From: Verrucomicrobium sp. | GTDB taxonomy: Bacteria > Verrucomicrobiota > Verrucomicrobiia > Limisphaerales > UBA9464 | NCBI GenBank assembly: GCA_021298285.1 | Contig: JAJTFN010000043.1 | Span: 1 to 36,992, forward strand | Direction of reading: 5' to 3' | DNA length: 36,992 nt | Shown here: one piece after another, positions 25,850 through 34,394 of the stretch | Layout: every line of letters begins with the position of its first letter | Position numbering within the stretch: position 1 is the first letter of the stretch | Notes under the pieces: model-generated | Told to the model about the DNA's origin: nothing | What the model saw: only the letters and a program-made list of their open reading frames with translations | Database searches by the model: none | Translations under genes and position numbers: made by a program

Positions 25850-27211
25850 TCACTCCGAGCCGTCGAGCCGGGTCGTGGCGGTCGGGTTTGCGGGCGCAGC
25901 GGGCGATGGCGCGACCTTTGGCTCGACCAGGCGCTTCCAGTCGGGCGGAAGATCCTCGAGGGTCTCGGTGAGGATCTCTCGGACGGCCTCCCGATCGGCG
26001 GACGACAACCTCCGGAAGGGTTCCGAGAGGTCGGCCCCGCTGAGCACCTCGGCCATGCGGCGGTAGATCTTCTGCTTCAGCGGCGCGGGCAGCCGCCGGA
26101 AGGCCTCGGAGTGGATGAGAAAACTGCAGGGGTGCCGGAAGAGGTGCCTCTGCAGGTCCAGCTGCCGCAGGGAACGGCCCTTCCGGTCGCGCGGACCGGC
26201 CGCCTCGAACCCGCGGACGAACTCGGGATCTCCCTGCACCGGGTGCGCGAGGGGGACCTCTCCGGCGAAGAGCAGGTGCTGGACGAGGCCCTCGACCGGC
26301 GACTTGAGGTAGTCGACATGCCCGTAGGCCGCGAGGTGCTGGGCGGCCATGTAGTGGACCCGGGCGATGAAGTTGTGCAGGTGGACCTGATGACCGAGCA
26401 CCATCAGGGCCGCGATGTCGCTGCCGGGGGCCGGGTATTTGGCGGGATCGAAGAAGTCGTCGAGACGGGTCTGGTTGCCGCCCAGCGACGGGTTGGACTT
26501 GGCCTTGAGGAAGTCGTCGCCCATCCGGTTGCCCCGGTGCGGCACCGGGCCGTGCGTCCCGGTCACGTACCAGCCGCCCCAGCGGTCCGCCAACGGCGTC
26601 CGGTGATTGATCGGCTCGATGCCGGTGGCCAGGTCCACGATGCCCTGGCGGTCGGTCTCCACCGAGCGGAAGAGGTGTCCCGGCACGCCCATCGTGCGGG
26701 ATGAGGCGTGGCACTCGAGGCAGTTGTCGATGCGCTGGATGACCGGCTTGTCGGTGGGCTTCTGCTCCACGACGTAGAAGATCCCTCCCAGGCGGGGGTC
26801 CACCTCGGAGACCTCCACCAAGGGTGAACCGGGGATGTACCCGAGGTAGACGTCGTCGTTGAAGAAGATGGCGCGCGGGTTGCCCGGATGGATGTGCTCG
26901 CGCTGCAGCGACGTCTTCGAGAAGACCAGCGTCTGCGAGGCCGGGGACACCCCCAGCGCCTTCTGCACCGACGGCAACCAACCCAGCTTGGCATCCCAGG
27001 CCAGCGTGACCGTGCCGGCCTCGATGCGCCGGAGGAGTCCGGCCACGGGTCCGGTGGTCGGCTCCTTCGAGTACTTGAGGGCCTCGGTCTCCAACTCCAC
27101 GAGGTGGGTCGAGCCCTGGAAATCACCCCGGACCGCCCCGGCAAGCAGGAGGCCCAGGACCGCCCCCCGGACCCCGCCGGACGGGGTCGTTGAACGCTGA
27201 ATGGTTTTCAT
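25850..27211 (-). CDS. Secreted monoheme c-type cytochrome-like protein of unknown role
   Basis: The 453-residue protein begins with a signal peptide (about residues 1-29). It has a single heme-binding motif, CLECH (Cys164-His168). Downstream are many conserved-looking aromatic and His-rich stretches (HLHNFIARVHYMAAQH, HLFRHPCSFLIHS) that might supply the distal axial ligand. The upstream part (IFFNDDVYLGYIPGSPLVEVSEVD) and the segment after the heme site resemble, from memory, uncharacterised cytochrome-like proteins of Planctomycetes and Verrucomicrobia. ATG 27211 was chosen because it places the signal peptide at the N-terminus; the long upstream frame is Arg-rich noise. The C-terminal 20 residues are a low-complexity Ala/Pro/Thr tail. 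Redox role in the periplasm is inferred from the motif only. Confidence 0.75.
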   Translation of the reverse strand: MKTIQRSTTPSGGVRGAVLGLLLAGAVRGDFQGSTHLVELETEALKYSKEPTTGPVAGLLRRIEAGTVTLAWDAKLGWLPSVQKALGVSPASQTLVFSKTSLQREHIHPGNPRAIFFNDDVYLGYIPGSPLVEVSEVDPRLGGIFYVVEQKPTDKPVIQRIDNCLECHASSRTMGVPGHLFRSVETDRQGIVDLATGIEPINHRTPLADRWGGWYVTGTHGPVPHRGNRMGDDFLKAKSNPSLGGNQTRLDDFFDPAKYPAPGSDIAALMVLGHQVHLHNFIARVHYMAAQHLAAYGHVDYLKSPVEGLVQHLLFAGEVPLAHPVQGDPEFVRGFEAAGPRDRKGRSLRQLDLQRHLFRHPCSFLIHSEAFRRLPAPLKQKIYRRMAEVLSGADLSEPFRRLSSADREAVREILTETLEDLPPDWKRLVEPKVAPSPAAPANPTATTRLDGSE

Positions 27212-27341
27212 GGCTTCACCCACGCTGACGTCCGGTCCGCGGCCCGCCCCGCCTCCCATGGCCGGATCCTGACCCGTTCTTGCCCGGCGATGCCCTCCGA
27301 GGGTCGCAGCGGCGGACGTGCCGGGGCCGATGATCGGTCCC

Positions 27342-27647
27342 TCAATGCCATCGGAACACCGCCAGGAGCGAGGCGGCCATGGCCAGGATGAGCAGCACGC
27401 CCACGATGGTCCACAGGCGGCGCCGGTCGGGTCGTTTCGGCCGCCCCTGCCCGAACTCCCGGGCCACGAAGTCGTCGTAGTCGAAGTCGTCGTCATCCCC
27501 CGGCAGGTCGAGGCCGGAGACGGCCGCCTCCTCGTTCCAGCCGGAGTCGCGCGAGGCGCCGCAGCCCGGGCAGGCCACCGCCCTGCGGGGCACGAACTCG
27601 CCGCAGACCGGGCAGTCCCCCGGGGGTCGAAACACCTCGTCGCTCAT
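27342..27647 (-). CDS. Small zinc-ribbon protein with C-terminal membrane anchor
   Basis: The 101-residue protein has an N-terminal zinc ribbon with CPVC (Cys12, Cys15) and CPGC (Cys26, Cys29). An acidic DDDDFDYDDFVAREFG linker (about 53-68) and one transmembrane helix (about 78-98) near the C-terminus follow. It looks like a tail-anchored cytoplasmic-facing protein. It starts 17 bases after the phosphoesterase gene stop, so they are likely cotranscribed. Similar zinc-ribbon plus single-helix proteins are frequent in Verrucomicrobiota; no function is known to me. ATG 27647 is chosen because the ribbon follows at once. Confidence 0.8.
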   Translation of the reverse strand: MSDEVFRPPGDCPVCGEFVPRRAVACPGCGASRDSGWNEEAAVSGLDLPGDDDDFDYDDFVAREFGQGRPKRPDRRRLWTIVGVLLILAMAASLLAVFRWH

Positions 27648-27664
27648 CGGGCTCCAGGATGGGG

Positions 27665-30409
27665 TCAATCGTCGTCGTCGTCCGCGTCGGGGATCACGGC
27701 CCACTCCGGGTAGGGCCGGTCCGTGCCGGCGACCGCATTCCAGAGGATGCGGTTGAGCACGTCCTCCGGCGCGCGGTCGACCTGACGGAAGTTCAGGCGG
27801 GCCGAGACCTCCGCGTCACGCCTCAGGACCGGGTCCTTCAGGGCCTTGGCCGGCGGGTTCATCTGGTCGAGCGGCACGTTGTTCGCCACGGCCGAGTAGG
27901 GGGTGAAGTCCGGAGTGTCCTGGAAGCAGTCGGACATCGGCGCCGCGCTGGCGTCGAACTGGTTCATCGGCTTCATGCCCAGCACCTGCTCGAGGGTGCG
28001 GATGATGCTGGTGGTGTTGTACCGGGTGGAGACCACCGCACCGCGCCGGGTGTAGGGGCTGATGCAGAAGGCCGTGGTGCGATAGCCGCTGACATGGTCC
28101 CAACCGGCCTGCGGATCGTCCTCGATGGCGAGGATGAGCGTCTCCTTCCAGAATCGACTGCGGCTGACCGCCTCGACGATCCGCCCGAAGGCCAGGTCGT
28201 TGTCGGCCACGCAGGCCGCCGGCGTGGGCTGGCCCGGCGAGGTGCCGCTGGTGTGGTCGTTGGGCAGGCAGATCAGGGTCAGGTTGGGGAACTCTCCCCG
28301 GGCCTCGAAGTCCTTGAGTTCGCGGATGAAGACGTCGGCCCGGTACTGGTCGGGCACGGACATTTCCCAGCCCACGTAGTGGGTCGGGGTGTGCGGCACC
28401 AGCGAAGGCACCATCGCCCGGCTGGAGAAGATCACCTCGTCGGACTCGCCCTTCCAGGTCCGGTGGCACGGCAGGAACGGGATCGATCCCTTCCTCTTCG
28501 GATCCCGCCAGCGGACGGTGGGCTCGGCGAACTCCCCGTAGTTGCGCAGGGTCTTGCCGTGCTTGAGGGCGTTGTCCCAGAGGAAACCGGCCGGCGAATA
28601 GGCCAGGGCGTCGGCATCGTCCTCGCCCATGCCGTCGGGGTAGCTGCGCGGGAAGCCGGCGAAGGACTTCTCCATGTAGTCGGTCGAGAACGCCGTGGTG
28701 GACCACTGATGGCCGTCGGCGCTGAGGATCCCGGCGCAGTAGGTGTTGTCGAGGAGCACGAACTCGCGGGCGATCTTGTGCAGGTTGGGCGTGATCTTCT
28801 CGCCGAAGATGCACAGGTCGGCACGGCCGTTGCCCCGCGGCTCGTCGCCGAAGACCTGGTCGTAGGTGCGGTTCTCCTTGATGATGTAGATGACGTGCTT
28901 GAAGACGCTCGGCTCGCCGATGCGCTCGGGCACCGGACGGGGTTTCACACCGGGACGGGCCGGCAGCCGGGAGTCGAGGATCGCCTCGCGGCGCAGGTTG
29001 CGCGAGACCGTCTCGGAGAGCTTGGCCAGGGTGCGCCGGGACGGGACGGGCACCAGCGAGAGCGTGCCTTGGTACTGGTGGGTGTTGAAGCCCTCGGCCC
29101 CCGTGTCGGAACGTTTGGTCTTCGAGGCCATCCCCTTGACGTTGGCGACGATCAACTGCCGGCGCGCCGTGTCGTGGACCAGCGCGGCGGGAAACCACCC
29201 CACCGGGATCAGTCCCGCCAGGCGGGATTCGCGGTCGGCCGGGTCGAAGCGCACGACCGCGATCGCGTTCTGGGAGCCGTTGGCGACATAGAGGGTCCTG
29301 CCATCCGGGGCGAAGACCAGGGCGTTGGGCGAGGCGCCGAAGAGGTCGGCCGGGTTGATCTTGGTCCAGACCGTCTCCACCACGGCGCGGGTGCGGGTGT
29401 CGATCACACTCAGGGTGTCCGCGCCGGCATTGGCGCAGACGACGTGGCGTCGGTCGGGCGACACCGCCAGCGCCGAGGCGTGCAGGCCGGCGAGGACCTC
29501 CTGCGTCGCCGTGTCCGCCGGGGCCTTGAGGTCGATGATCGACACGGAGCCCTCGCTGGCGATGTGGCGGACCGGGTCCACCCGCACCGTGGTGCCGCGG
29601 CCGGCCGGACCGGTCAGGTCATCCGGACCGGGCCGGCGCCCGCCCCAGTTGCTCACATAGGCCGTGTCGCCCACGAGGACCACGTCATACGGGGCGACGC
29701 CGACACGGAACTCGCGCAGGACCTTGCCGGACTCCGCCTCGAGCTCGAGCAGGCGGTTCGAGAGGTTGGCGCACACGTAGAGTCGTCGGCCATCCGCGCT
29801 GAAGGCCAGCCCGGCCGGGATCTCCTCCTTGCGGCGCGGGGCATCGGCCGCCGGCAGCGGGATCGAGTGCGAGGGGGCGACCGTGCCGTCGGCCTCGATC
29901 CGGAACACCTTCAGGCTGCCGTTGACGTTGCTCAGGACGACACGGCGGCCGTCGGGCGAACAGACCAGGCCCGTGTAGCTCACCTGCCCCTTGGCATCGG
30001 GCTTGAGGATGTTGGGCGAGGGCACGGAGGGCCGCGGTTCGTTCACCTGCTCGGACGGCAGGGGCACGCGCTGGAGGATCGCGCCGGTGACCGGGTCGAG
30101 CACCAGCAGCTCGCTGGTCTTTCCCGAGACGAAGAGGCGTGACCCGTCGGGCGAGAGCGCCAGCACCTGGGGGCGCAACCCCGCCAGCTCGACCTGCCGG
30201 CCAAGGGGGGTGAGCGTCTGGTTGACCGGGGTGATGGATCGGCCGCCGGCGTGGTGGCCGACGGTCTCGCGACGGGCCGCCTCGCGCGAGGCGGCCGGCG
30301 ATGCCGCGAAGGCGTCGGACGCGACCCCGGCCACCAGTGCGACGATCCATGCGGCGCCCAGGCAGGCCCGGGCGACCCCGGACCCGTCCGCTCGAAGGAA
30401 GGATTCCAT
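27665..30409 (-). CDS. Secreted YncE-type beta-propeller / alkaline phosphatase-superfamily phosphoesterase fusion
   Basis: The 914-residue protein has a signal peptide (about 1-35). A beta-propeller of YVTN/YncE-type repeats covers about 60-460 (LALSPDGSRLFVSG, VCSPDGRRVVLSN, AFSADGRRLYVCAN, AVSPDRRHVVCANAGADTLSVID, VFAPDGRTLYVANGSQN). A phosphoesterase/phospholipase C-like domain covers about 500-880. The catalytic-site signature HVIYIIKENRTYDQVFGD lies near residue 505-520, with SADGHQWSTTAFSTDY and AIEDDPQAGWDHVSGYR further on as metal-ligand regions. The architecture matches proteins annotated as bifunctional YncE/alkaline phosphatase family. The C-terminus ends in five Asp. AAAGAGG is a good ribosome site before ATG 30409. 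An 11-base-period repeat lies 64-81 bases upstream. Confidence 0.9.
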   Translation of the reverse strand: MESFLRADGSGVARACLGAAWIVALVAGVASDAFAASPAASREAARRETVGHHAGGRSITPVNQTLTPLGRQVELAGLRPQVLALSPDGSRLFVSGKTSELLVLDPVTGAILQRVPLPSEQVNEPRPSVPSPNILKPDAKGQVSYTGLVCSPDGRRVVLSNVNGSLKVFRIEADGTVAPSHSIPLPAADAPRRKEEIPAGLAFSADGRRLYVCANLSNRLLELEAESGKVLREFRVGVAPYDVVLVGDTAYVSNWGGRRPGPDDLTGPAGRGTTVRVDPVRHIASEGSVSIIDLKAPADTATQEVLAGLHASALAVSPDRRHVVCANAGADTLSVIDTRTRAVVETVWTKINPADLFGASPNALVFAPDGRTLYVANGSQNAIAVVRFDPADRESRLAGLIPVGWFPAALVHDTARRQLIVANVKGMASKTKRSDTGAEGFNTHQYQGTLSLVPVPSRRTLAKLSETVSRNLRREAILDSRLPARPGVKPRPVPERIGEPSVFKHVIYIIKENRTYDQVFGDEPRGNGRADLCIFGEKITPNLHKIAREFVLLDNTYCAGILSADGHQWSTTAFSTDYMEKSFAGFPRSYPDGMGEDDADALAYSPAGFLWDNALKHGKTLRNYGEFAEPTVRWRDPKRKGSIPFLPCHRTWKGESDEVIFSSRAMVPSLVPHTPTHYVGWEMSVPDQYRADVFIRELKDFEARGEFPNLTLICLPNDHTSGTSPGQPTPAACVADNDLAFGRIVEAVSRSRFWKETLILAIEDDPQAGWDHVSGYRTTAFCISPYTRRGAVVSTRYNTTSIIRTLEQVLGMKPMNQFDASAAPMSDCFQDTPDFTPYSAVANNVPLDQMNPPAKALKDPVLRRDAEVSARLNFRQVDRAPEDVLNRILWNAVAGTDRPYPEWAVIPDADDDDD

Positions 30410-30472
30410 GCCTCTTTTTCGGTCGTCTTGACCGGAGGGGCAATGCCGGAGTGTCCCGGGCGCGCGGGATGA

Positions 30473-30490
30473 CGGAAACATTCCGGAAAC
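30473..30490 (-). promoter_or_regulatory. Tandem 7-bp repeat upstream of the phosphoesterase gene (possible regulator site)
   Basis: On the minus strand GTTTCCG occurs twice, separated by four bases (GAAT), giving an 11-base period. Two 7-mers with a 4-base spacer is the geometry of Pho boxes and other response-regulator sites, although the sequence differs from the proteobacterial CTGTCAT. It lies 64-81 bases before ATG 30409. Confidence 0.35.
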
Positions 30491-30631
30491 GGCCCGACTC
30501 GGATGGATGGGCCGGGATCGGCGCATCGTCCGATGCCAGGCACCGGAGCGCAGGGCCTCCGCCGGACCATGCCACGCCCGGCCTGGGCGGGTGCGGGCGC
30601 CCGGTGCCCCCGATCACGCCCCGGAAGGCGC

Positions 30632-31279
30632 TCAGGGCACGGGGGTGATCCGGAGGTCGTCGAAGCGGATCGGCGTGCCCGAGAAGGGCATGCCCCAGAC
30701 GCCGGCCTTGCCCGGAGGGAGCTTGCCGGCCTCGTCGTGCTGCAGTTGGGCCTCCTTCGGCTCCTCGTCGCCCTGCCAGGCCTTGGCGGTGATGCGGACC
30801 CCGGAACCCGAGGCCTTGACGTTCAGCCGGAGACGGGTCCACTGGCCGCTGGTCCACTTGAACGGCGCGGTGGCCTGGACGTCGTCTCCCTTGACCAGCT
30901 CGAGGGCGTTCTTGGCCGGTGCGACGCGGACCTTGTAGCCGCCAACGCCATTGAGGCCGACGGCGAAGGTCGGGAACTTGCGACCGGTCTTGGTGCCGAG
31001 GATCCGCGCGGTCACCTCGAGACCCTCGGCCTGGTTGGGACCGAAGAGCACCCCGAACGACTCGAGCGGTGCGCCGGGCAATTCCAGGAACCGGTTGCCC
31101 TCCTCGTCGCGCACGGCGAACTGGCCGTCCAGGACCATGAAGGACTCGGGCACCTCACCGACCTTGGCCGAGGAGAACGACTCGTCGAACACCGGCGAGC
31201 CCGACTGCGCCCGGAGCCCGGGGAACCGGGAACCCAGGAGGACGGCGGCGAGGAGGCCGATCGGGAAAAGACGTTTCAT
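30632..31279 (-). CDS. Secreted LamG/concanavalin-like protein
   Basis: The 215-residue protein has a signal peptide (about 1-24, ending LRAQ) and one beta-sandwich-like domain. Markers are FDESFSSAKVGEVPESFMVLDGQFAV near the start, GGYKVRVAPAKNALELVKG, GQWTRLRLNVKASG and, at the end, IRFDDLRITPVP. The terminal IRFDDLRI pattern is typical of LamG-like or 3-keto-disaccharide hydrolase-like (DUF1080) folds. No catalytic residues can be assigned, so carbohydrate binding is only suggested. ATG 31279 is chosen for the signal peptide. It lies 108 bases after the TolC-family gene and 222 bases before the phosphoesterase gene, all on one strand. Confidence 0.75.
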   Translation of the reverse strand: MKRLFPIGLLAAVLLGSRFPGLRAQSGSPVFDESFSSAKVGEVPESFMVLDGQFAVRDEEGNRFLELPGAPLESFGVLFGPNQAEGLEVTARILGTKTGRKFPTFAVGLNGVGGYKVRVAPAKNALELVKGDDVQATAPFKWTSGQWTRLRLNVKASGSGVRITAKAWQGDEEPKEAQLQHDEAGKLPPGKAGVWGMPFSGTPIRFDDLRITPVP

Positions 31280-31387
31280 GGACTGGGTTCTGGTAGGACA
31301 ACGCCCACGCTCAGGCAAGTCCGGCGACCGGGCGCGGGACCGAAGGGGCGGCGGGACGGTGCCGCCCGACAGATGCCCCGGGCACCC

Positions 31388-32926
31388 TCAGCGGATGTCG
31401 AGCACGATGCCGAGCTTGTTGAGGATGTCGCCCTCGGCCTGGGACAGGCGGTAGAGCTCCTTGTTGTAGTCGGAGAGGGCGTTGATCTCGCTGGCCTCGG
31501 CGCTGGTGAGGTCGCGCTGGATCTGCAGGACCTGGAAGGCGGTGCTCTTGCCGTTGGCGAGCTTCTTCTCCTCGGCATCCAGCGCCTGGGCGGCGAACTC
31601 GCGCTGCTTGCGGGCGGCGTTGACCCGCTCGAACGAGGTGCGGGCGGAGCGGATGGAGATGTCGATGTCGCGCATGAGGTTCTGCTCGATGCGCTTGTAG
31701 CTCAGCAGCAGGCGCTCCTGCTCCAGCTTGTTCTGCTTGTGGCTCTCGCGGGCGTTGCGGTTGCTCAACGGAAAGCTCAGGCGCAGGCCTGCGTAGTGGT
31801 TGGGCAGCTTGCGGTCGGAAAGGTCGTTGAGCGACGAACCGAACTCGGGCTCGGCACCGACGACGCCGTAGCCACCCAGGAGGTCGAGCTGCGGGAAGAG
31901 CTGGTTCTTGGTGAACTTGAGCCGGACCTTCTGGGAGTCGAGCTGGATGCGGGCGTCGACGATGTCGGGAGACAGGGTCAGCGCCTTGTGCCAGCTGTCC
32001 TTCTTGTCGAAGGCCACGGGCTCGGCGGTGAGCTGGAGCGTGGGGTTGAGCAGCACGTTGTCCCAGCCGCCGAGGTCGTCGTTGATGAGGTTGCGCAGGT
32101 TGGTGGACGCGTCACCCAGCCGCGCCTCGCTCTGGAGCAGGTCGGCCTTGGCCCGGTAGACCTCGGCCTCGGACTGCTTCTCGTCGAGGGGGGCCAGGGC
32201 ACCGACCTCGACGCGCTTCTTCTGCTCGGTCAGCCGTCGCTCGGCCGTCTCGACGGCCTTGCGCTGCACGCGAACGTTTTCGCGGGCCGCGATGAGGTCG
32301 TGGTAGGCCAGCGCCACCTGGGCCACGACGGTGATCACCTGACGGCGGGCCCCCTGCTCCGAGCGGCCGATGCCCAGCTTGTTGACCTGGACCATCATCC
32401 GGGTGGAGTCGATCCAGAAGTCGCGCAGGAGGGGCTGGGTGAGGTCCAGGCTGGCGAAGGGGCTGTAGAAGAAGCCCGAGTTGATCTCGGGACGGGTCGG
32501 GGTCGCGAAGAAGACGTTGTTGTTGCGCACCATGCCGCTCTGCAGCGAGTAGCGCAGACCCGTCTCGGTCGGCGCCAGGCCCTGCAGACCAAGGCTGTAG
32601 CTCTCCGACCAGGACTCGCCGCCGGGCGGGATGAAGTCGCCGGGATTGCCCACGCCGGCGCTGGTGCGGAAATTCTGCCTCGCCGACGTCGCGAAGACCG
32701 GATCGTAGCCGGAGAAGGTCTGGCGGTACTGGCTGAGCGACTGGCGGGGATTGAAGTATGCGATCCGGATGTCCAGGTTCTTCTGGAGGGCCAGCTTCAG
32801 GCAGTCGTCGAGGGACACCGCCTTGAGTTCCTGGGCGGCATGGGCGGCGGACGCCCCCAGGGCGAGCGCGGCCAGGAGTCCGCCGGCGCGGCGCGCGGCA
32901 CGGGACCAGATCTGCTTCATTTCCAT
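31388..32926 (-). CDS. TolC-family outer membrane efflux/secretion protein
   Basis: The 512-residue protein has a signal peptide (about 1-31, ending AHAA), the opening VSLDDCLKLALQKNLDIRIA of TolC/OEP proteins and two long helical repeats. The first carries VAQVALAYHDLIAARENVRVQRKAVETAE; the second carries DIDISIRSARTSFERVNAARKQREFA and ALDAEEKKLANGKSTAFQVLQIQRDL. Both repeats carry the predicted outer-membrane strand regions. It forms a trimeric outer-membrane duct that partners an inner-membrane transporter and an adaptor, neither of which is in the window. ATG 32926 is used; an ATG two codons later (32920) is equally plausible. It could also serve as the exit channel for a type I system. 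Confidence 0.92.
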   Translation of the reverse strand: MEMKQIWSRAARRAGGLLAALALGASAAHAAQELKAVSLDDCLKLALQKNLDIRIAYFNPRQSLSQYRQTFSGYDPVFATSARQNFRTSAGVGNPGDFIPPGGESWSESYSLGLQGLAPTETGLRYSLQSGMVRNNNVFFATPTRPEINSGFFYSPFASLDLTQPLLRDFWIDSTRMMVQVNKLGIGRSEQGARRQVITVVAQVALAYHDLIAARENVRVQRKAVETAERRLTEQKKRVEVGALAPLDEKQSEAEVYRAKADLLQSEARLGDASTNLRNLINDDLGGWDNVLLNPTLQLTAEPVAFDKKDSWHKALTLSPDIVDARIQLDSQKVRLKFTKNQLFPQLDLLGGYGVVGAEPEFGSSLNDLSDRKLPNHYAGLRLSFPLSNRNARESHKQNKLEQERLLLSYKRIEQNLMRDIDISIRSARTSFERVNAARKQREFAAQALDAEEKKLANGKSTAFQVLQIQRDLTSAEASEINALSDYNKELYRLSQAEGDILNKLGIVLDIR

Positions 32927-32930
32927 TCTG

Positions 32931-32946
32931 TTGGACGGTTGGACGG
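32931..32946. repeat. Tandem TTGGACGG duplication just upstream of the tolC-like start
   Basis: Two exact adjacent 8-mers lie 5-20 bases before ATG 32926 on the minus strand, within the 258-base divergent region shared with dxr. They fall in the 5' leader where a ribosome site would be expected. No clear promoter for either gene was recognised in this region. Confidence 0.55.
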
Positions 32947-33184
32947 TGGATTCGGGAGCCGTGTCCCGGGAACGATGGTCCCACCGGGGCATGCGCTCAA
33001 CGACGCCCCGGTCGGACACTTTCTTCACCGATTCGGCCCCTGACATTACCTTCGCGATGACCGGCAAGGCCAGTCCAAGGTTTCAGGGCACGCGCAGACC
33101 GACATGCCCGATGCCAACGGGCCGACCGTGCCGGTGCCGGGCTCTTGCCGCAGGGACACCGGCACCCCCAGACTGGGCCGACAC

Positions 33185-34336
33185 ATGAAGCGCGTCGTCC
33201 TGCTCGGGAGCACCGGTTCGATCGGCACCAGCACCCTGAAGGTGGTGGAGGACCAGCCGGACCGGCTGCAGCTGGTCGGATTGGCCGCCGGCGGGAACGC
33301 CGGGCTCCTGGTCGAGCAGTGCCGGCGACACCGGCCGCGGCTGGCCTCGATCCACGACACGGCCAAGGCCGGGGAGGTGCGTTCGGCGCTCGACGGGACG
33401 ACCGGGGTGCTGGCCGGGCCGGAAGCGCTGGTCCGGCTGGCGACGATGCCCGAGGCGGACATCGTGCTCATCGCCATCGTCGGCACGGCCGGGCTCGAGC
33501 CCGCCCTGGCCGCCATCCGCGCGGGCAAGGACATCGCCGTGGCCTCGAAGGAAATCCTCGTCATGGCCGGCGAGACGGTGATGCGCGAAGCCCGGGCCCA
33601 CGGCGTCCGGGTACTGGCGGTCGACAGCGAACATTCGGCCATTTTCCAGTGCCTGGACGGCAAACCCGCCGCCTCGGTGCGCGCGCTGTGGCTGACGGCC
33701 TCCGGCGGCCCGTTCCGCGATGCCACGAAATGGCCCAAGGAGACCCTGGAGGCGGTCACCGTGGAGCAGGCCCTCAAGCACCCGTCCTGGGTCATGGGCC
33801 GCAAGATCACCATCGACTCGGCCACCCTGTTCAACAAGGGCCTGGAGATGATCGAGGCCCGCTGGCTCTTCGACATCGGGATGCCGAGGGTGCAGGTCGT
33901 CGTGCATCCGCAGAGCGTGGTGCACTCCATGGTGGAGTATGTGGATGGCTCGATCATCGCGCAGTTGTCCACCCCCGACATGTGCCTGCCCATCCAGTAT
34001 GCGCTGCTGTACCCCGAGCGCATCCGCAGCGACCGGGTCCAGACGAACTTCGCCAGGATCGGCCAGCTCACCTTCGAGGAGCCCGACACCGACCGGTTCC
34101 CGGCCCTCGGCTTGGCCCGACGCGCCGGCGAGGTGGGCGGCACCCTGCCGGCGGTGCTCAACGCGGCCAACGAGGTGGCCGTGGAGCGATTCTGCGCCCG
34201 GAGGCTGGGATTCACGGGCATCCCGCGGTTGGTTTCGCAAGTCATGGACGCCCACCGCGTGGTCGAACAGCCCGACCTCGGGCAAATCCTCGAGGCCGAC
34301 CGGTGGGCGCGGGCCGAGGCTGAACGCCTGGCCTAG
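33185..34336 (+). CDS. dxr: 1-deoxy-D-xylulose-5-phosphate reductoisomerase
   Basis: The 383-residue enzyme converts DXP to 2-C-methyl-D-erythritol 4-phosphate with NADPH, the committed step of the MEP isoprenoid pathway in the cytoplasm. Visible motifs are the NADPH site LLGSTGSIGTSTL (about 5-17), ASKEILVMAGE, the metal/substrate residues in VDSEHSAIFQCL (about 147-158), SGGPFRDA, and WVMGRKITIDSATLFNKGLEMIEA followed by HPQSVVHSMVEY. Length and all motifs are normal. ATG 33185 is chosen; the upstream in-frame start at 33104 would add 27 residues before the Rossmann strand. It stands alone here, without the uppS, cdsA or rseP neighbours seen in many bacteria, and converges on the next gene. 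Confidence 0.97.
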   Translation: MKRVVLLGSTGSIGTSTLKVVEDQPDRLQLVGLAAGGNAGLLVEQCRRHRPRLASIHDTAKAGEVRSALDGTTGVLAGPEALVRLATMPEADIVLIAIVGTAGLEPALAAIRAGKDIAVASKEILVMAGETVMREARAHGVRVLAVDSEHSAIFQCLDGKPAASVRALWLTASGGPFRDATKWPKETLEAVTVEQALKHPSWVMGRKITIDSATLFNKGLEMIEARWLFDIGMPRVQVVVHPQSVVHSMVEYVDGSIIAQLSTPDMCLPIQYALLYPERIRSDRVQTNFARIGQLTFEEPDTDRFPALGLARRAGEVGGTLPAVLNAANEVAVERFCARRLGFTGIPRLVSQVMDAHRVVEQPDLGQILEADRWARAEAERLA

Positions 34337-34394
34337 GCCTCGGCTTGGCTCCGTCGGCCGGGTTGGCCGCCGGGTTTCCGCCCCGTCCGCGACG

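Noticed and set aside
27659-30142. Plus-strand open frame of 827 codons
   Set aside because: Antisense to the propeller-phosphoesterase gene, whose repeats and catalytic signature are unmistakable.
31280-31387. Hairpin GGGCGGC/GCCGCCC after the TolC-like gene
   Set aside because: It is a 7-base-pair GC stem without a T tract; it cannot be called a terminator with confidence.
30503-33043. Plus-strand open frame of 846 codons
   Set aside because: Antisense to the LamG-like and TolC-like genes; low-complexity Gly/Leu/Val/Glu product.
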